Shown one piece after another: positions 10,701 to 21,588 of a stretch of DNA of 64,000 nucleotides (positions are counted from its first letter, which is position 1; each line of letters begins with the position of its first letter). The notes beneath the pieces were generated by a model, which was given only the letters and a program-made list of their open reading frames with translations, was not told the DNA's origin and did not search any database. A program made the position numbers and the translations under genes. The DNA is from Trichoplax adhaerens (Eukaryota > Placozoa > Uniplacotomia > Trichoplacea > Trichoplacidae): assembly GCF_000150275.1 (NCBI RefSeq), contig NW_002060970.1:102791-166790 (forward strand), in the 5' to 3' direction.

Positions 10701-13608
10701 ATTCGTGGTATAGCATATTCTAATCTGACTATTTTGTATTAGTCATTAGATGTCTATGTTCGTAAGTACTATTGTCTTCTTTAGGTAGCTGTAGATAAAG
10801 TTAGCTTTTGATCCATTAGAAGGTTTCAACGTTAATATTGCTAACCATGATGTCTAGACTATTATAAAAAGTATATAAATGCAGTATATCGTACTGTAAA
10901 GGTCGTTCTTAAGATTAGATTTTAACGTCAAATACAAAGGGTCTAAGTGTTTTTGTAGTCCACTTGTATAGGAAAAGTATCCTGATAGAATTGATATTGC
11001 TCTCTGATATATGGTTCAGAAAATCGACTTATTGATCGTAAATTACGTTATCTTGCTGCAAAGCTGTTTTGTAACAAATTTTCATAGAGTTCGATTTACT
11101 AAATCAAGTAATATGTTGAAATAAAATACCCATAATAATAACAATTTCTCACATACTCCTTACGTTAGGCTCAAATCTGATCGATTCATAATTCATCGAA
11201 ACCTCTTAGTAGCCTTATTCCTATTGCAGTGTACAATTATTGCTGGGTCTCAATCAGAAGGAAACAAGGTAATCTGGTTTAAGACATATTTTGTATAAAA
11301 TTTTATAGTTAATAATACCCTGGCAGAATATGAGGACCGTAATTACTGTTTTTAAATAATCTAATCGCCTTTAAAAGTCCAAAATTACAAGTTACTCATT
11401 ATTAAAACATGTAAATCGCTTATATTTGAATGCCATTATAGCCTAGCATGTTTAATTATCTACTTATAGACTTTGATTAAATTAATTCTCATTTTTCGGT
11501 TAGAAGTATTACAGACCAATATCTTTAGCCTATTATATTTTGATTGCTCATTGTAGAATTTATGCACCGCCATGGCAATTTTGACACATTTCTTTTGTGT
11601 AGCAACTTTTTCTTGGATGTTAATCGAAGCTATCCATCTGTATTTTCTCATTATCACCGTATTTAAGAAGAGCAGAATTTCAATTTACTACTTCATCGGT
11701 TGGGGTATGTTTTACCAACGTACATAATCCTAAACTCAACCATAGTATTTTGAACATACTTAGCTAAGTTTTCATTGCAGGTTTGCCGATCATTACTGTT
11801 GCTGTAACATTAACAGCCAAGTTTGACGGTTATGTAAACAATAATGGGTCAGCAGTAGCAAAATACTAATATCATTAGCTAATTAACAAAAATTTCATTG
11901 TTAAATCTATCATTGAAATTTTACTGACTAGCAAAAAGCTATAAAATTACATTCAATAACGATCTTTAAGTTTTACGATCATGATAAGGCTATGCTACTT
12001 TATAAGTTCTTAATAATAAGTCGGTTGTATTATATATTGATTTTATAATAGGGTTTCTAGTTTAAATAAATGCTGGTTAAATACACAAGATGGATTTAAA
12101 TGGGCAATCATGGGACCTGTTATTTCAATTATTGTCGTAAGCAATTAACAGTATTAAGAAAGCGTAACACTATATTTTAGAAATTTATGTAGCACATTTA
12201 CCCGTTTTTAAATTCTTGAAGATAGCAAGCTTAATTCAGAAAGGGTGTTTAAGGATTAAGAGCAGTATCTCTTAATTCAATTTTTACTATTTTTATATTG
12301 TATAGGTTAATGCTGTCGTAATGATTTGTGTAGTCAAGATAACTGTTTCATCTAGCATTGCAGATGCTTACAAAAGTGATAATCGTAAAGGAAGATTACA
12401 GGGAATTAAGTAAGTAGGATAGAAAACCCATTCAACAATATAAGTAATTCATTAAATAGATAATAATTAAACTTATTGAATGTTTCATCGATAGATCAAT
12501 GATCAAGGCTAGTGCAATACTAACGCCTATTCTAGGTCTAACATGGCTGCTGGCTTTAATTCCGATCACAAGGCAAACCATTGTATTTGCCTATCTCTCC
12601 GTCATATTGAATTCTTGCCAGGTATTTATTCATGAAAGTTACTTTTGCATAAAGTTATGCAATTGGCAATATATGCAAGAAATATACAAGGCCTTCTTAG
12701 CCCCCTCTCTCACATTAGCGTAATTTATAAAGTAGAATGAATAGCAATTTCTTTATTATGTACACGCTTTCGTATTAGTTGTTCTGTACAATTAAACCTT
12801 TGATTGATAACGTAAACTCGATTTAATTTCTATAACAGCGTATTTTAAATATTTTTCCACATTAAAATTCTTTCTGATTATTTGCAATATCCATATATTT
12901 TTAATTATTATTTGCAGGGCATTACTATCTTCGTATTTCATTGTATCTTAAATAGTGAGGTAAGATTAAGATCTTTAACACTGATAAATTATAATGACTC
13001 ACTTTTAAAAGATCAAGACATAACATATCCCAACTAGTTGTAAGATATTAAAAGAATGAATTTTGCTTGTGATGACTGTACCCCATAACCAGAGAGTTTA
13101 ATCAATTATTAAATAGTAATCTTAAATATATTGTCTCGCAGGTTCGTCTAAAATATACTCTTTTAATATCAAGGCGAAGTGCCATCCACTCTTCCAACAA
13201 GGTAGTGTAGAAAAAATGATGATTTATTTTTAGGACATCTAAGATATTAAATACGCGAGTGTAAGCGTAGGGTGCAATTTAATTATTTAATTAAAATTCT
13301 TGAGTTTTATTATTGTGATTACTAAGTTCTCTTTGAAATAAATACGCAGGCTTCCTTATTTATTGATGACAAATCAAACTTAAAAACTGGTAATTCCGAT
13401 CAGAAAGGTAAGTTAGTACACTTTCTGTTTCATTTTTACTAGCATGTTACAATGGGTATTTACTGTCATTTTCTTGCTTTCAAGTGTTATAATAATGTTC
13501 TATTTAATTTATTTAATTAAACGTGATCAAAAATAACGAATGTACTTCCTTATTGTGTAGATGGCGATTTGAAAGTAGTGCGAATAACGCCGGTAAGCAC
13601 TAACTGAA
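1356..13608 (+). CDS. Adhesion GPCR with C-type lectin domain and repeat-rich stalk (5' end missing)
   Basis: Exons read from splice sites: 1356-1772, 2129-2173, 2769-2807, 4678-4713, 5384-5410, 5590-5643, 5944-6576, 6872-7204, 7338-7417, 7492-7680, 8500-8608, 8839-8973, 9112-9181, 9318-9438, 9776-9810, 9891-10053, 10190-10299, 11169-11268, 11557-11704, 11781-11847, 12052-12136, 12306-12409, 12495-12621, 12918-12959, 13142-13201, 13350-13407, 13561-13608 (TGA). Phases agree throughout. The first exon is a C-type lectin domain (CPDGWHFYG, FYWLGLKD, NWANDKQPN, CYLNNKYICEK); its WND motif reads WLEEKC, so calcium binding is doubtful. Exons to 7417 encode a Ser/Thr stalk. Exons 7492-9438 are GAIN-like; 9776-10053 give the GPS (GCTLNSK... 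[13 protein letters not shown]) with an intact HL/T cleavage site. The rest is a class B2-type 7TM: RFIIHRNLL in TM2, TFSWMLIEA in TM3, GLTWLLALIP in TM6. Predicted surface receptor; ligand unknown. The last exon is less certain: splicing at 13592 instead of stopping at 13608 is possible. Confidence 0.88.
4028..4265 (+). repeat. Dispersed repeat, copy 1 (intron of adhesion GPCR)
   Basis: About 240 bases align by eye with 13950-14190: both contain a CTACCTACAGTA(C/A)GACTCT block, a CCTATCGTC block and a TGACTGAAC-like/ACTGAACTCAA block in the same order. Edges are approximate. No terminal repeats or target duplication were recognised, so the element class is unknown. Confidence 0.6.
4424..4880 (+). 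repeat. Tandem duplication of a micro-exon with its intron
   Basis: The stretch from about 4424 (AGGTTACCAGACAACACC) is repeated from about 4676 (AGGTTACCTAAGTACACC). Each copy has an exon-like part (ACACCACTTCCAACA.TAATATCAG) and a shared intron tail (CATCTGCATAA). In the second copy the exon ends CAG|GTATAG, a usable donor. In the first it reads CAGATATAG, so the donor GT is lost and that copy should be dead. Confidence 0.65.
6072..6527 (+). repeat. 33-bp tandem repeats encoding an 11-residue unit
   Basis: Within exon 5944-6576 the protein repeats every 11 residues around (D/N)(D/N)RLSxxTxxE, for example DDRLSLSTEVK, NSRLSSDTATE, DDRLTSSTATE. About twelve clear copies run from 6132 to 6527, with two weaker ones before (GGLSLSTAFED, ARVSSPTTIEE). 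The unit has alternating acidic, basic and Ser/Thr positions with one conserved Leu. This makes a long, heavily hydroxylated stalk between the lectin domain and the GAIN domain. Confidence 0.85.
10435..11076 (+). mobile_element. LTR-like repeat, family F copy 1, in an intron
   Basis: It lies in the intron between the TM1 and TM2 exons of the adhesion GPCR. It starts TGTTACAGTATTATACAC and ends CTGTTTTGTAACA. It contains a TATA-like block (AGTATATAAATGCAG) and matches the F copies at 37001-37944 and 58735-59191 over several blocks (GTTAGGATAATTTTTGTTGG, TTACGTTATCTTGCTGCAAAG). No matching target duplication was found at this copy, so its edges rest on the comparison. Confidence 0.6.
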
Positions 13609-13949
13609 ATATGTCACTAGTCAATAGCTTCAACTATGTACTGTATATTACGAAAATTATGTAGAAATTTTAACTATGCTTGATAATTATTGCCGTACCT
13701 TACTAATTTATATCCATTTATATATAAAAACTATTTTAAAAACAGCCCAGATGTCAGACTAACTGCGAAGAAGCTTGTATAAATCACGTCAAGTAAAGAA
13801 TTTTCGTAACTAGCGGAGAAAAATTATATGCTCTTTACAGTACTATGAATGAATAAAACTGAATGTATTTTGTTATGCAAAATATTGAGGTTGGTCTTGC
13901 AAATCTACATTTATAACGTGAGAAAATTTAAATGATTGCAGAAAACTAG

Positions 13950-14190
13950 CTCAACGAGACTGCTGTCAGACTTATTCTCCCTAATATCTACCTACAGTAA
14001 GACTCTAAATACAGACAATCTCCTATCGTCTATAGTAATACCACTAGTCACTCGTAGACATGACTGAACCCAAGCCTTACTGAGAAATTGTTCAATTTTC
14101 ATTCTATATTAAATCAATAAGCATTAGCCATCCATCTATATATATTATTATAAAATGATGCAATTATCTACTTAAAAAATGTATAACATG
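13950..14190 (+). repeat. Dispersed repeat, copy 2
   Basis: Second copy of the repeat at 4028-4265, just downstream of the adhesion GPCR's last exon. Similarity is interrupted by many substitutions and small gaps, so both copies are old. The remaining DNA between 13609 and 14607 shows no exon. Confidence 0.6.
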
Positions 14191-14607
14191 CAGATAACGG
14201 AATATTAACCGACGTATATAAGAGAAGTGTTTTTGTAGGAAAGTCTCTTAGTGACAGTTGGCTATTACTTTGCACCTACCAGGTAAATCTGGTAATCCAT
14301 GCTATTTCCTTGACTGCTATTATCTGCAAGGATTTAATACATTTGGTAATTCGTTGTGATTATTTATTTCATGTTTATTTGAAAAACTGTAATCAATAAG
14401 AACCTTTTGGATCGATCGGTTTCGCCTTGCAATCCCTTCAGCTAAATTACTATATAATGAAAAGTGTGTGCCTATGTTGCTCAATGTGAATTATAAGTGA
14501 TAAACCGAATGGGAATTGCCACGATTTGAAAGGGTGAGCATGAAATAACGTGTTTAAAAATTAGACGCAATTCTTGCAATAATGACACGTCGCTCTATTT
14601 GATAGTT

Positions 14608-14775
14608 ATGGCAGGTGAACCTTACCGAATAATGTCGGGTAGCTTAGAATATTATGATCGATTTGCAAACTGTTTTACCAATAGAGAGTCGTACCTTACA
14701 ACAGGAATTACTATTTTAGGCATCATCAAAGCGTACTACAGCAGTAGAAATTGTCATTCATGCCGCAGTTACTAG
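14608..14775 (+). CDS. Small ORF, 55 residues; weak resemblance to DAPIT-type ATP synthase subunit
   Basis: An uninterrupted ATG-TAG frame starting MAGEPYRIMSG. It has an aromatic patch (LEYYDRF), a T-x-R segment and one hydrophobic stretch (TTGITILGIIKAYY) that could be a membrane helix, followed by a short Cys/basic tail. Length and layout recall the mitochondrial ATP synthase subunit k/DAPIT family (about 50-60 residues, one TM), but sequence identity by eye is low. It could equally be a chance ORF; no intron or promoter supports it. Confidence 0.22.
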   Translation: MAGEPYRIMSGSLEYYDRFANCFTNRESYLTTGITILGIIKAYYSSRNCHSCRSY

Positions 14776-15604
14776 TGTACATAACGATTCAATTTGGCGA
14801 AAATGTTCAAGGCAAATTATTAATTTGGAGTAGACTAAATCATTATGATGATTTTAATGATGATACATGGGTCATTCGTAGGTGTACAGTACTTGTTCGT
14901 TATTTCCATATCACGGAAATTATTATGCAATTTAAAATACAGTAATTCTATACGTAGTACATATTCACCAGAGGGTAAAAATTTTACTAGTAATTTATAA
15001 ATTGCTGGCTCTTGATGGACTATATGCCAACATACTTGCACGCCTAGATGCCTTTACGTTGTCGATGTATGTGTACGACGAGATTGGTCTAGTTAAGCAT
15101 AAAACTGCTATCCGAATTCTATCCTGATTACAAGTATGTACTTCTTACACTCGTCTATCTCACTCAACCCTTGAAAAATCCGGCAAACTTTATCTACTCT
15201 GCCAGAGTTGCTCAAATTATATTGATATGTCACGACTACTTATACCACAAGTAAATCCATGGATTGCATGCAAGAGGGAGAGAGAGATTTTTAAAAACGT
15301 TATTCATTGCAATACAATCATCGATTGTAATCTTGTTTTGAGTATTGGATCTTTGACGAAGAGTACAGCAGTCCAAATGTATTACAACTTTGAAAGCATC
15401 TGGCGAAACTTGAGATCCTGCCTGATTTTTGGATGGTTATCCAAGTAACAGTCACTTCGGAGATGAACATTCTAATCAGATTGCAAGGCCTCTATCATCA
15501 ATGTGCTAGCTAGAAATTCCTATACAGTAAAATTACATGGAATCTTATTATCTACGACTAGAGTTTTGCTAGGAAATAGCTCAATAAGAAGGCAAATCCC
15601 ACCC
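14776..15604. other. Intergenic, nothing recognised
   Basis: Short overlapping frames on both strands (for example 15227-15448 plus) have no recognisable motif and no convincing splice context. The target duplication CACCC of the following LTR begins at 15600. Confidence 0.4.
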
Positions 15605-16028
15605 TGTTACGGTGTTATCTCACCATTTGAATAGATTTACGTAATGTTAGCTAATATGGTAGAACTGATGATAACTTGATGTTGTTGTTTACTAAATATT
15701 GTCGATATATGACCATGTTATGTTAAATGGATTATTTGACAGTATCGGTAATATGTAATAATGATTACTATGACTTAACAGAATAATCTCATACTATCTC
15801 TTAGTCGTAATCATGTGTAATGAGGTATCCAAGTTGTTTTTATTATTGTTATGTTCGATTATCATCGAGCCCTATGAAAGCGAGTGCGCTGCGCAAAAGG
15901 CTCTAGTTGTTGTAGTTCTCCAGTTTGTAAGTCGTCTTTACGTAAAATAAAAGGGCGTTTAAGTCATAAGTTTGCTTAAGGACTTTTATCTTGCGTTTCC
16001 TTGCCACAAACAATTCCGGTTTGTGACA
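15605..16028 (+). mobile_element. Solo LTR, family A copy 1 (TSD CACCC)
   Basis: 424 bases, TGTTACGGTG...TTTGTGACA, flanked on both sides by CACCC (15600-15604 and 16029-16033), the 5-bp target duplication usual for LTR elements. Inside are a TATA-like region before AGCGAGTGCGCTGCGC and an AATAAA signal (GTAAAATAAAAGGGCG), the normal U3-R-U5 order for the plus orientation. It is nearly identical to 37141-37551. No internal coding region is present, so it is a solo LTR left by recombination. Confidence 0.88.
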
Positions 16029-16164
16029 CACCCGATTTCAATTTGGGCCAGTGATTGAGAAAATAGACATGCAAGTTCCATCTATACCAGAGAAATTATT
16101 TTCCACACTGATTCGGTCGCCAAAATGTCCGTCCATCTATAATCCAACCACTGCAACTCACTCA

Positions 16165-16670
16165 CACCGTACAGTGTACAGTGTACAGTACACTGTACAG
16201 TACTGTCGTTCCGTATCATCCTGTGTTTTGGTAACAACCGATTGGATATCATAACAGTACCGTAGTCAAGATGAACTCAGTCTGAGCTGGTACAAAGTCA
16301 TGATCAAGCAATCATCGCTTAGCACAGCAATCATGGCTAACCGGAGTATCAAACTTATAATTACATTTCCTCCAAACAAAAACAAGAGAAACAGACCCAA
16401 TATCACGAACTTAATACAATACTAGAACCCGCAAAGATCGTCAGATCCTCAGCCATGATGGACGATCGGACAGACAGACTCAGTAAAACACTCTACAGTG
16501 TACAGTACAGTACAATATTCTACTGTACTGTACTGTACTGTACTGTACAGTACTGTACAGTAGAAAAGCATCAATCTCAGTGGACCTACACATTGCACAC
16601 TCAATTTGCACAGTGCTCTATTGCGCAACACTACTGTACCGCACCGTACCGTTCCGTTCCGTACCCGATT
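16165..16670. repeat. TACTG/CAGTA pentanucleotide arrays upstream of the PH gene
   Basis: Clusters near 16170-16205 and 16494-16562 consist of TACTG runs meeting CAGTA runs (CTGTACTGTACTGTACTG then TACAGTACTGTACAGT). As the two 5-mers are reverse complements, the junctions are palindromes. A variant CCGTA/CCGTT run follows at about 16636-16664. The cluster ends about 70 bases before the PH-gene start codon. Frames across it are by-products of the repeat. Confidence 0.8.
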
Positions 16671-16740
16671 CAACTATTCAATTCGTACCAGCAGTCTGTA
16701 TTGGCTCATTGGCCACTCGGAAAATTTTCAAGTAGCAAAC

Positions 16741-19294
16741 ATGTCCTATCCTCAAGTTGCCCGTGAAGGATACCTTCAGCGATTAAGTAAGTCGACAAAC
16801 ATAGAATGAAAATAGTGATTGAAAGCTTGTTTAACTCTTTCTTGGCTTGCCCTTCCTGATTGTACTGGTAACCACACTTTACAGTACGCGTTATGGCGCT
16901 AATAATACTCTAGTCTTGATTAAGTTGAACAATCATCATTGACAAGAAAGCGTATCATAGCAATGAGATAATTGCCCCGTTCCAAGGATACCGCAATAAT
17001 CCATCATCATCATATGCAGTCTACTGTCAATACACAACAAGGATACTTTACTCACTTATTTCTGTCGTCTCCTTGAATCAATCAACACCTACGGTATTCA
17101 TAGAACGACTTTTCAGTCGTGTCAGGATAACATCAACCACGCTCATCAACGGTCGGCCATACGTCTGTACTTTGCCATCGCGTTAAATAAATAAAAAAAC
17201 GAACCTAAATAAACCATCTTGCTAATTAAAGTATGTCGTATCATCAATACAAAAAGGTAGATGTACTGATCCTTCTTTCCAATACGTAGAAATAATGCTA
17301 CAGAAGTCGTTACAACAGTATTTCTAGACTGTCAAAGAAGATACTCATTTTTTTTTTCAAGTCGACGCATAGAGGTGTACTGTAAAGCCGTCGAAGAAAA
17401 ATTACAAGTTCAGTAGTTTACATTAAACCAAAGATGCCAGTGATGTCACCTGCAGATAGGCTAAATTAACCATCTTTCCATGGGGTTGCTCATAGGAAAA
17501 CGAAATTAGATTTCATTGAAAACGTTCACACAAATTGCTTCATACTCTACAGCTAGATAGACTAATTCAACACGATTAAACTCATCTCTTCCATTATCTT
17601 CATTGTACAGCCACAATCCTTAAAAGATGGAAGTCGTCCTATTGCTACTTATATCATACTGGAGAATTCGTTTATCATGAAAGCCATGGTGGTAATGTTG
17701 ACGGCCGAATTTACACTAAAAAAGGAGGCTTAGCTGTCTACAGTGGAATCAGTTATCAATCGCCTCGAAAACCTGAAGGTGTTGATTATTATAGCATGCT
17801 TGTTTTTGTCGAAAATAATGGTACAGAAACTTACTTTTTGTGTAAGGATGCCGAAGACGCCCGGTATGCAATTGCTAATTATTATCTTAAAACCGCCTTT
17901 TAATTGTTTCACTGCCTGCAGATAATAGTAAACAAACTGACAGTACTAGTTGATAGGATAGTGACTAGCTTGCTAAAATCCTGCACAGTATTCTGTAGGC
18001 AGCTCAGTTGGTGTTGATAAGGATAAGCTATTCGTTGTTTTAACTATCTCTTATTGATGAACTTTTAGACAGTGGAAAGCTGCTCTAGATTATCAGTTAG
18101 GAAATGGTACCATGGTAAGTTAAGTTCTGCCCGCAATATTAGATAATAAACATGACATGGTCTTGCCGGTGTGACTTAAGCACTCTAAGTGACTTTGATA
18201 AAAAATCATGTTCACGTTGTGTTAAAGTATGAAGAATAGAACTATAACAAGTCATACTAAGTTACTAAAAATGATTACCAAATACATAATGGTAATCGAT
18301 AATTTTGATATAAAATAGTAGATGCTTAGGCAAGATTTGCCACAGTAGTCAGTGTTTCACCTGTTGTTCAACGCCCAAATTGGTAATGTCATGTAAATTC
18401 ATACAGTATCAAAATGCTGATATTCCTTTTATCAATCCTTCAGCCTCAACCTGGCACTGCCTATCCTGGCGCAGCGCCACCACCTGCTGTTGGAAGTGGA
18501 CCTGCACCACCTGGTTTTACAGCTGGAGTTCCTCCTCGTGAGTATTTCTGCTTTATATTAAAATATAATCTTAATATGGCTATTCCATGTCAACATGGAA
18601 TTCTTGTAGATCATTTGAGCGATACAAATCGATTTGTGTTATTTCAAGTCGTTATATTGTAAGCTGGGAATAGTACAGTTTAAGCAAATTACACAATTAT
18701 TCTGTAAGACAAGATAGATTTAAGGTCACTGAGAAGCCAAGGAAATCGTCGACTTATACATGATAGACTAAATTAAAAACATTCCATTATTTTATCCTTG
18801 CAGCATATCCAGGACAGCAGCCATCAACTACTTATCCATCACAACCACCAAGTGCTTATCCAAAACAACCACCAAGTGCTTATCCAACACAACCACAAAC
18901 CGCTTATCCAACACAACCACCGGCGGCTTATCCGGCTGCTGGACAGCCACCTGTAGTAGGAGCCCAATACCCGTCTTATCCTGCTACTCAAGTACAATAT
19001 CCAGGTGTAACTCCAACAAATGTTGCTTCAACCACGACAGTTCACGTACATGCTGGCTATCCTCGTCGCCATGGACATTCAAGTGTGGGTGGCTTTGGCG
19101 TTGGTCTAGCTTTAGGTGCTGGACTCGGCTTAGCCGCTGATAATCATTTCCATCACCATCATCATCATGGTTTTGGACATCATCATTTCGATCATCACCA
19201 TGACTTTGGGCATGACCACTTTGAACATCATGACTTTGGGCATCATGACTTTGAACATCATGATTTTGACTGTCATGATAGCCATTTTGATTAG
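16741..19294 (+). CDS. PH-domain protein with Tyr-Pro-Gln repeats and His/Asp-rich tail
   Basis: Five exons: 16741-16786, 17611-17863, 18069-18114, 18444-18537, 18804-19294. They sum to 930 bases (309 residues plus TAG) and phases agree. Residues ~5-115 are an N-terminal PH domain: VAREGYLQRL, then LKRWKSSYCYLYHTGEF (strands 1-2), ending in helix EDARQWKAAL. Next comes a Pro/Gly-rich part with YP(S/K/T)QPPSA repeats, then a Gly-rich hydrophobic stretch (GFGVGLALGAGLGLAADN). The C-terminal ~50 residues are dominated by His, Asp and Phe (HHHHHHGFGHHHFDHHHDF, repeats of HHDF(G/E)). Predicted cytosolic phosphoinositide- or membrane-binding protein; the His/Asp tail could bind metal. No named orthologue recognised. 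The donor at 17864 is used instead of the stop just downstream because the next exon supplies the invariant PH Trp. Confidence 0.85.
19085..19294 (+). other. Gly-rich and His/Asp repeat tail of the PH protein
   Basis: After a glycine/alanine hydrophobic segment the tail repeats (H/D)H(D/E)FGH and HHDFEHHDF-like units. More than a third of the residues are His. Composition differs sharply from the rest of the protein, and the DNA is a degenerate CAT/GAY repeat, suggesting growth by slippage. Confidence 0.8.
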
Positions 19295-21588
19295 TATTAT
19301 AATCTTCAAATAATGATGTGTCATATTCTTACCATACTATGGAATAGTAACCGTTTTTAGCAATTTATCTTTGCTAATGTTACGATCAAACAAACTCTTA
19401 CTCTTTGTCAATATTTGATGTATATTATGAATAGAATTTAGCTAAGAAAGTAAAATTTTTATGTTAGGACCATATGTATAGTTTCTGTTTGAAAAATGGA
19501 GTTGCTTTGCGTAGTAAATTTCTGTAATATTAAAAGTTGCAGCTATTATCAACTGTACGACTTCAACAAACATTTTTGTAGTTTAGAGTACAAAAATTAT
19601 CGAAACCATATTGTAAGCGGCAAAGTTCCAGTATAATTGAGAGTAATAAAGTATTAATCTTAGAAATTTAGGAAACACCATCATGTGGTAATTGCTTTCG
19701 GCAAAATGTCATCGCTCCTTAAAAGCAAATGATTATCATCATCGTTTTGCCAACTTTATTATTGTACATCGCTGTAATAAATCTTGCTCATTTAGAGTAT
19801 TTTTGGATCGGTTTTTCAATCATATATATTCAGCAATTCTGTAGGAAATCGATGCTATATAATTGGTATTCTTGCATGAATAGCGTGCATATACGCATTG
19901 AGTTATCGACAATTATCAAGACAAAACTTGTGCAATAGAATGAATTATAACGAAACTTAAACATAATCACTCTGTTTCTATTAAACCTTATCCAAAGATT
20001 TACTTTTCGCTAGAACTATTTTTTCAGCTACTTTCCTCATTAAAATGGCACAAAAAAATTTATACACTTTAGTGGAAAAGTCTTTAACGACTTTAAGACT
20101 TACGATCGTGATATTAACGTATAGCGAATTCTACAGCGATGTTATAAACGTATAAACGATAAATATAGGTAACTGCAGTTAAAAGAGTTAATAGAATTTC
20201 CATTTTCTTCGAGAGGGTTGTTATAATTTAGTTATACTGAAATACTAGACCGTACGTTGCACAATCGATCGCAATTCCCATATTAGAATCAGTACATACG
20301 CCATCTAGTCCTATTAGTCATCTACTGTACTACTACAATTATCTGAGATCATTGCATTCTGTTATTCTTCCTCTGAACGATCCCTAAAGTTTTTTTCAGA
20401 TCTTACTTTTACCAACTTATTTTTATCATTATTTAACGTACTGCTACTCTAGAAGGTCTGTCACTATTAAATTAGCTTATGGCGCATATCTAAACGACAT
20501 AACCTTAATTACGATACCACTTTACTAGATAAAATACTTGTCATAAATAATACTATACACTAAAGATTGATGTAACTCATTATTAATTCTATTTTATTGC
20601 CTCATAATGTAGGCAGCCATAGATGGTGGTGCACAACTTTCATTTTATCATGCATGCAGCATGTTCAATCGCTACTAACGATAGTATTTCATTCCATCTA
20701 ACCCGAAATTGCAACAAAGTTTAAATAAATTTGATTACAAATGATTACCAATGTTTTTTATATTCATACAATTGATATGAAATGTAGTTGCCAGTTATAT
20801 CCATAGACAAAATACTTGCATTGGTTTCTAAAGTAAAATGACTATTTAATATCTTTATCGATCATCTCTCTATAATATTAGATATTAATACAGCTGCACA
20901 GAAGCTAGCTAGAATGTCATGAGGTTAAAAAAATAATTAAAACATTTTAGTACTAATCTAGAAATTCTAAATCACAGCAGCATACCTGGTACACTACATT
21001 AAGAATTAGATCAGAGTAGTCCTGTAAAAAATTTATAAATAATCGATGTTCTATTTAAAACGAATCATTTAATCATCTATAAACGTTAGTAACGATGGGC
21101 CATTATTTGTTTAACAAAATACAACGTTACGGATGACAAATCAGACACTTATCCATCTAAACTGCGTCATTTCATTTTTATACAATCGCAAGAGCAATCA
21201 GCCTGTTAATTATTTGAAGTTTTAGCCTTACAAGAATTTAAATGGATCACATCAGCGACATAACATTAGTTTTCGCAAATGCAGTATTTCAATAAGTTAA
21301 AGACATTAGCATTTAAGATAATTTCACTAAGTTGATCATATGAATCATGTGAGCCAATGACGTATCAAAAAATTAATTGAAAACTTGATGAGAAATTTAT
21401 TCTCATTATATAAAAAGTATAAGCGGCAAGTAGTATTATAAAATAACCGACAGACTTTCTTGATATGCAGTAACAAATCCTCGGTAATGTTAGGATTTGT
21501 ACCCTAAATGAAGTCATTCTATCATAGAGTTTGTATTTCTAAAAATCTCAGCGATTGCAATATTTCACAACTCTACTAAAATATACAA
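19295..21588. other. Intergenic between convergent genes
   Basis: 3' flanks of the PH gene (plus) and the FGD-type gene (minus). A possible polyadenylation signal AATAAA lies near 19646. ORF 19729-19938 has no recognisable motif. No RNA gene or element recognised. Confidence 0.4.

Noticed and set aside
11460-11657. 65-codon minus ORF
   Set aside because: Antisense of the TM3 exon of the lectin adhesion GPCR.
16449-16809. ORFs on both strands upstream of the PH gene
   Set aside because: Pentanucleotide repeat translations; one merely overlaps the true first exon in another frame.
20640-20697. Alternative last FGD exon (EWNEILSLVAIEHAA)
   Set aside because: It also fits by phase, but 21667-21589 is nearer and comparably good; kept only as a possible alternative.
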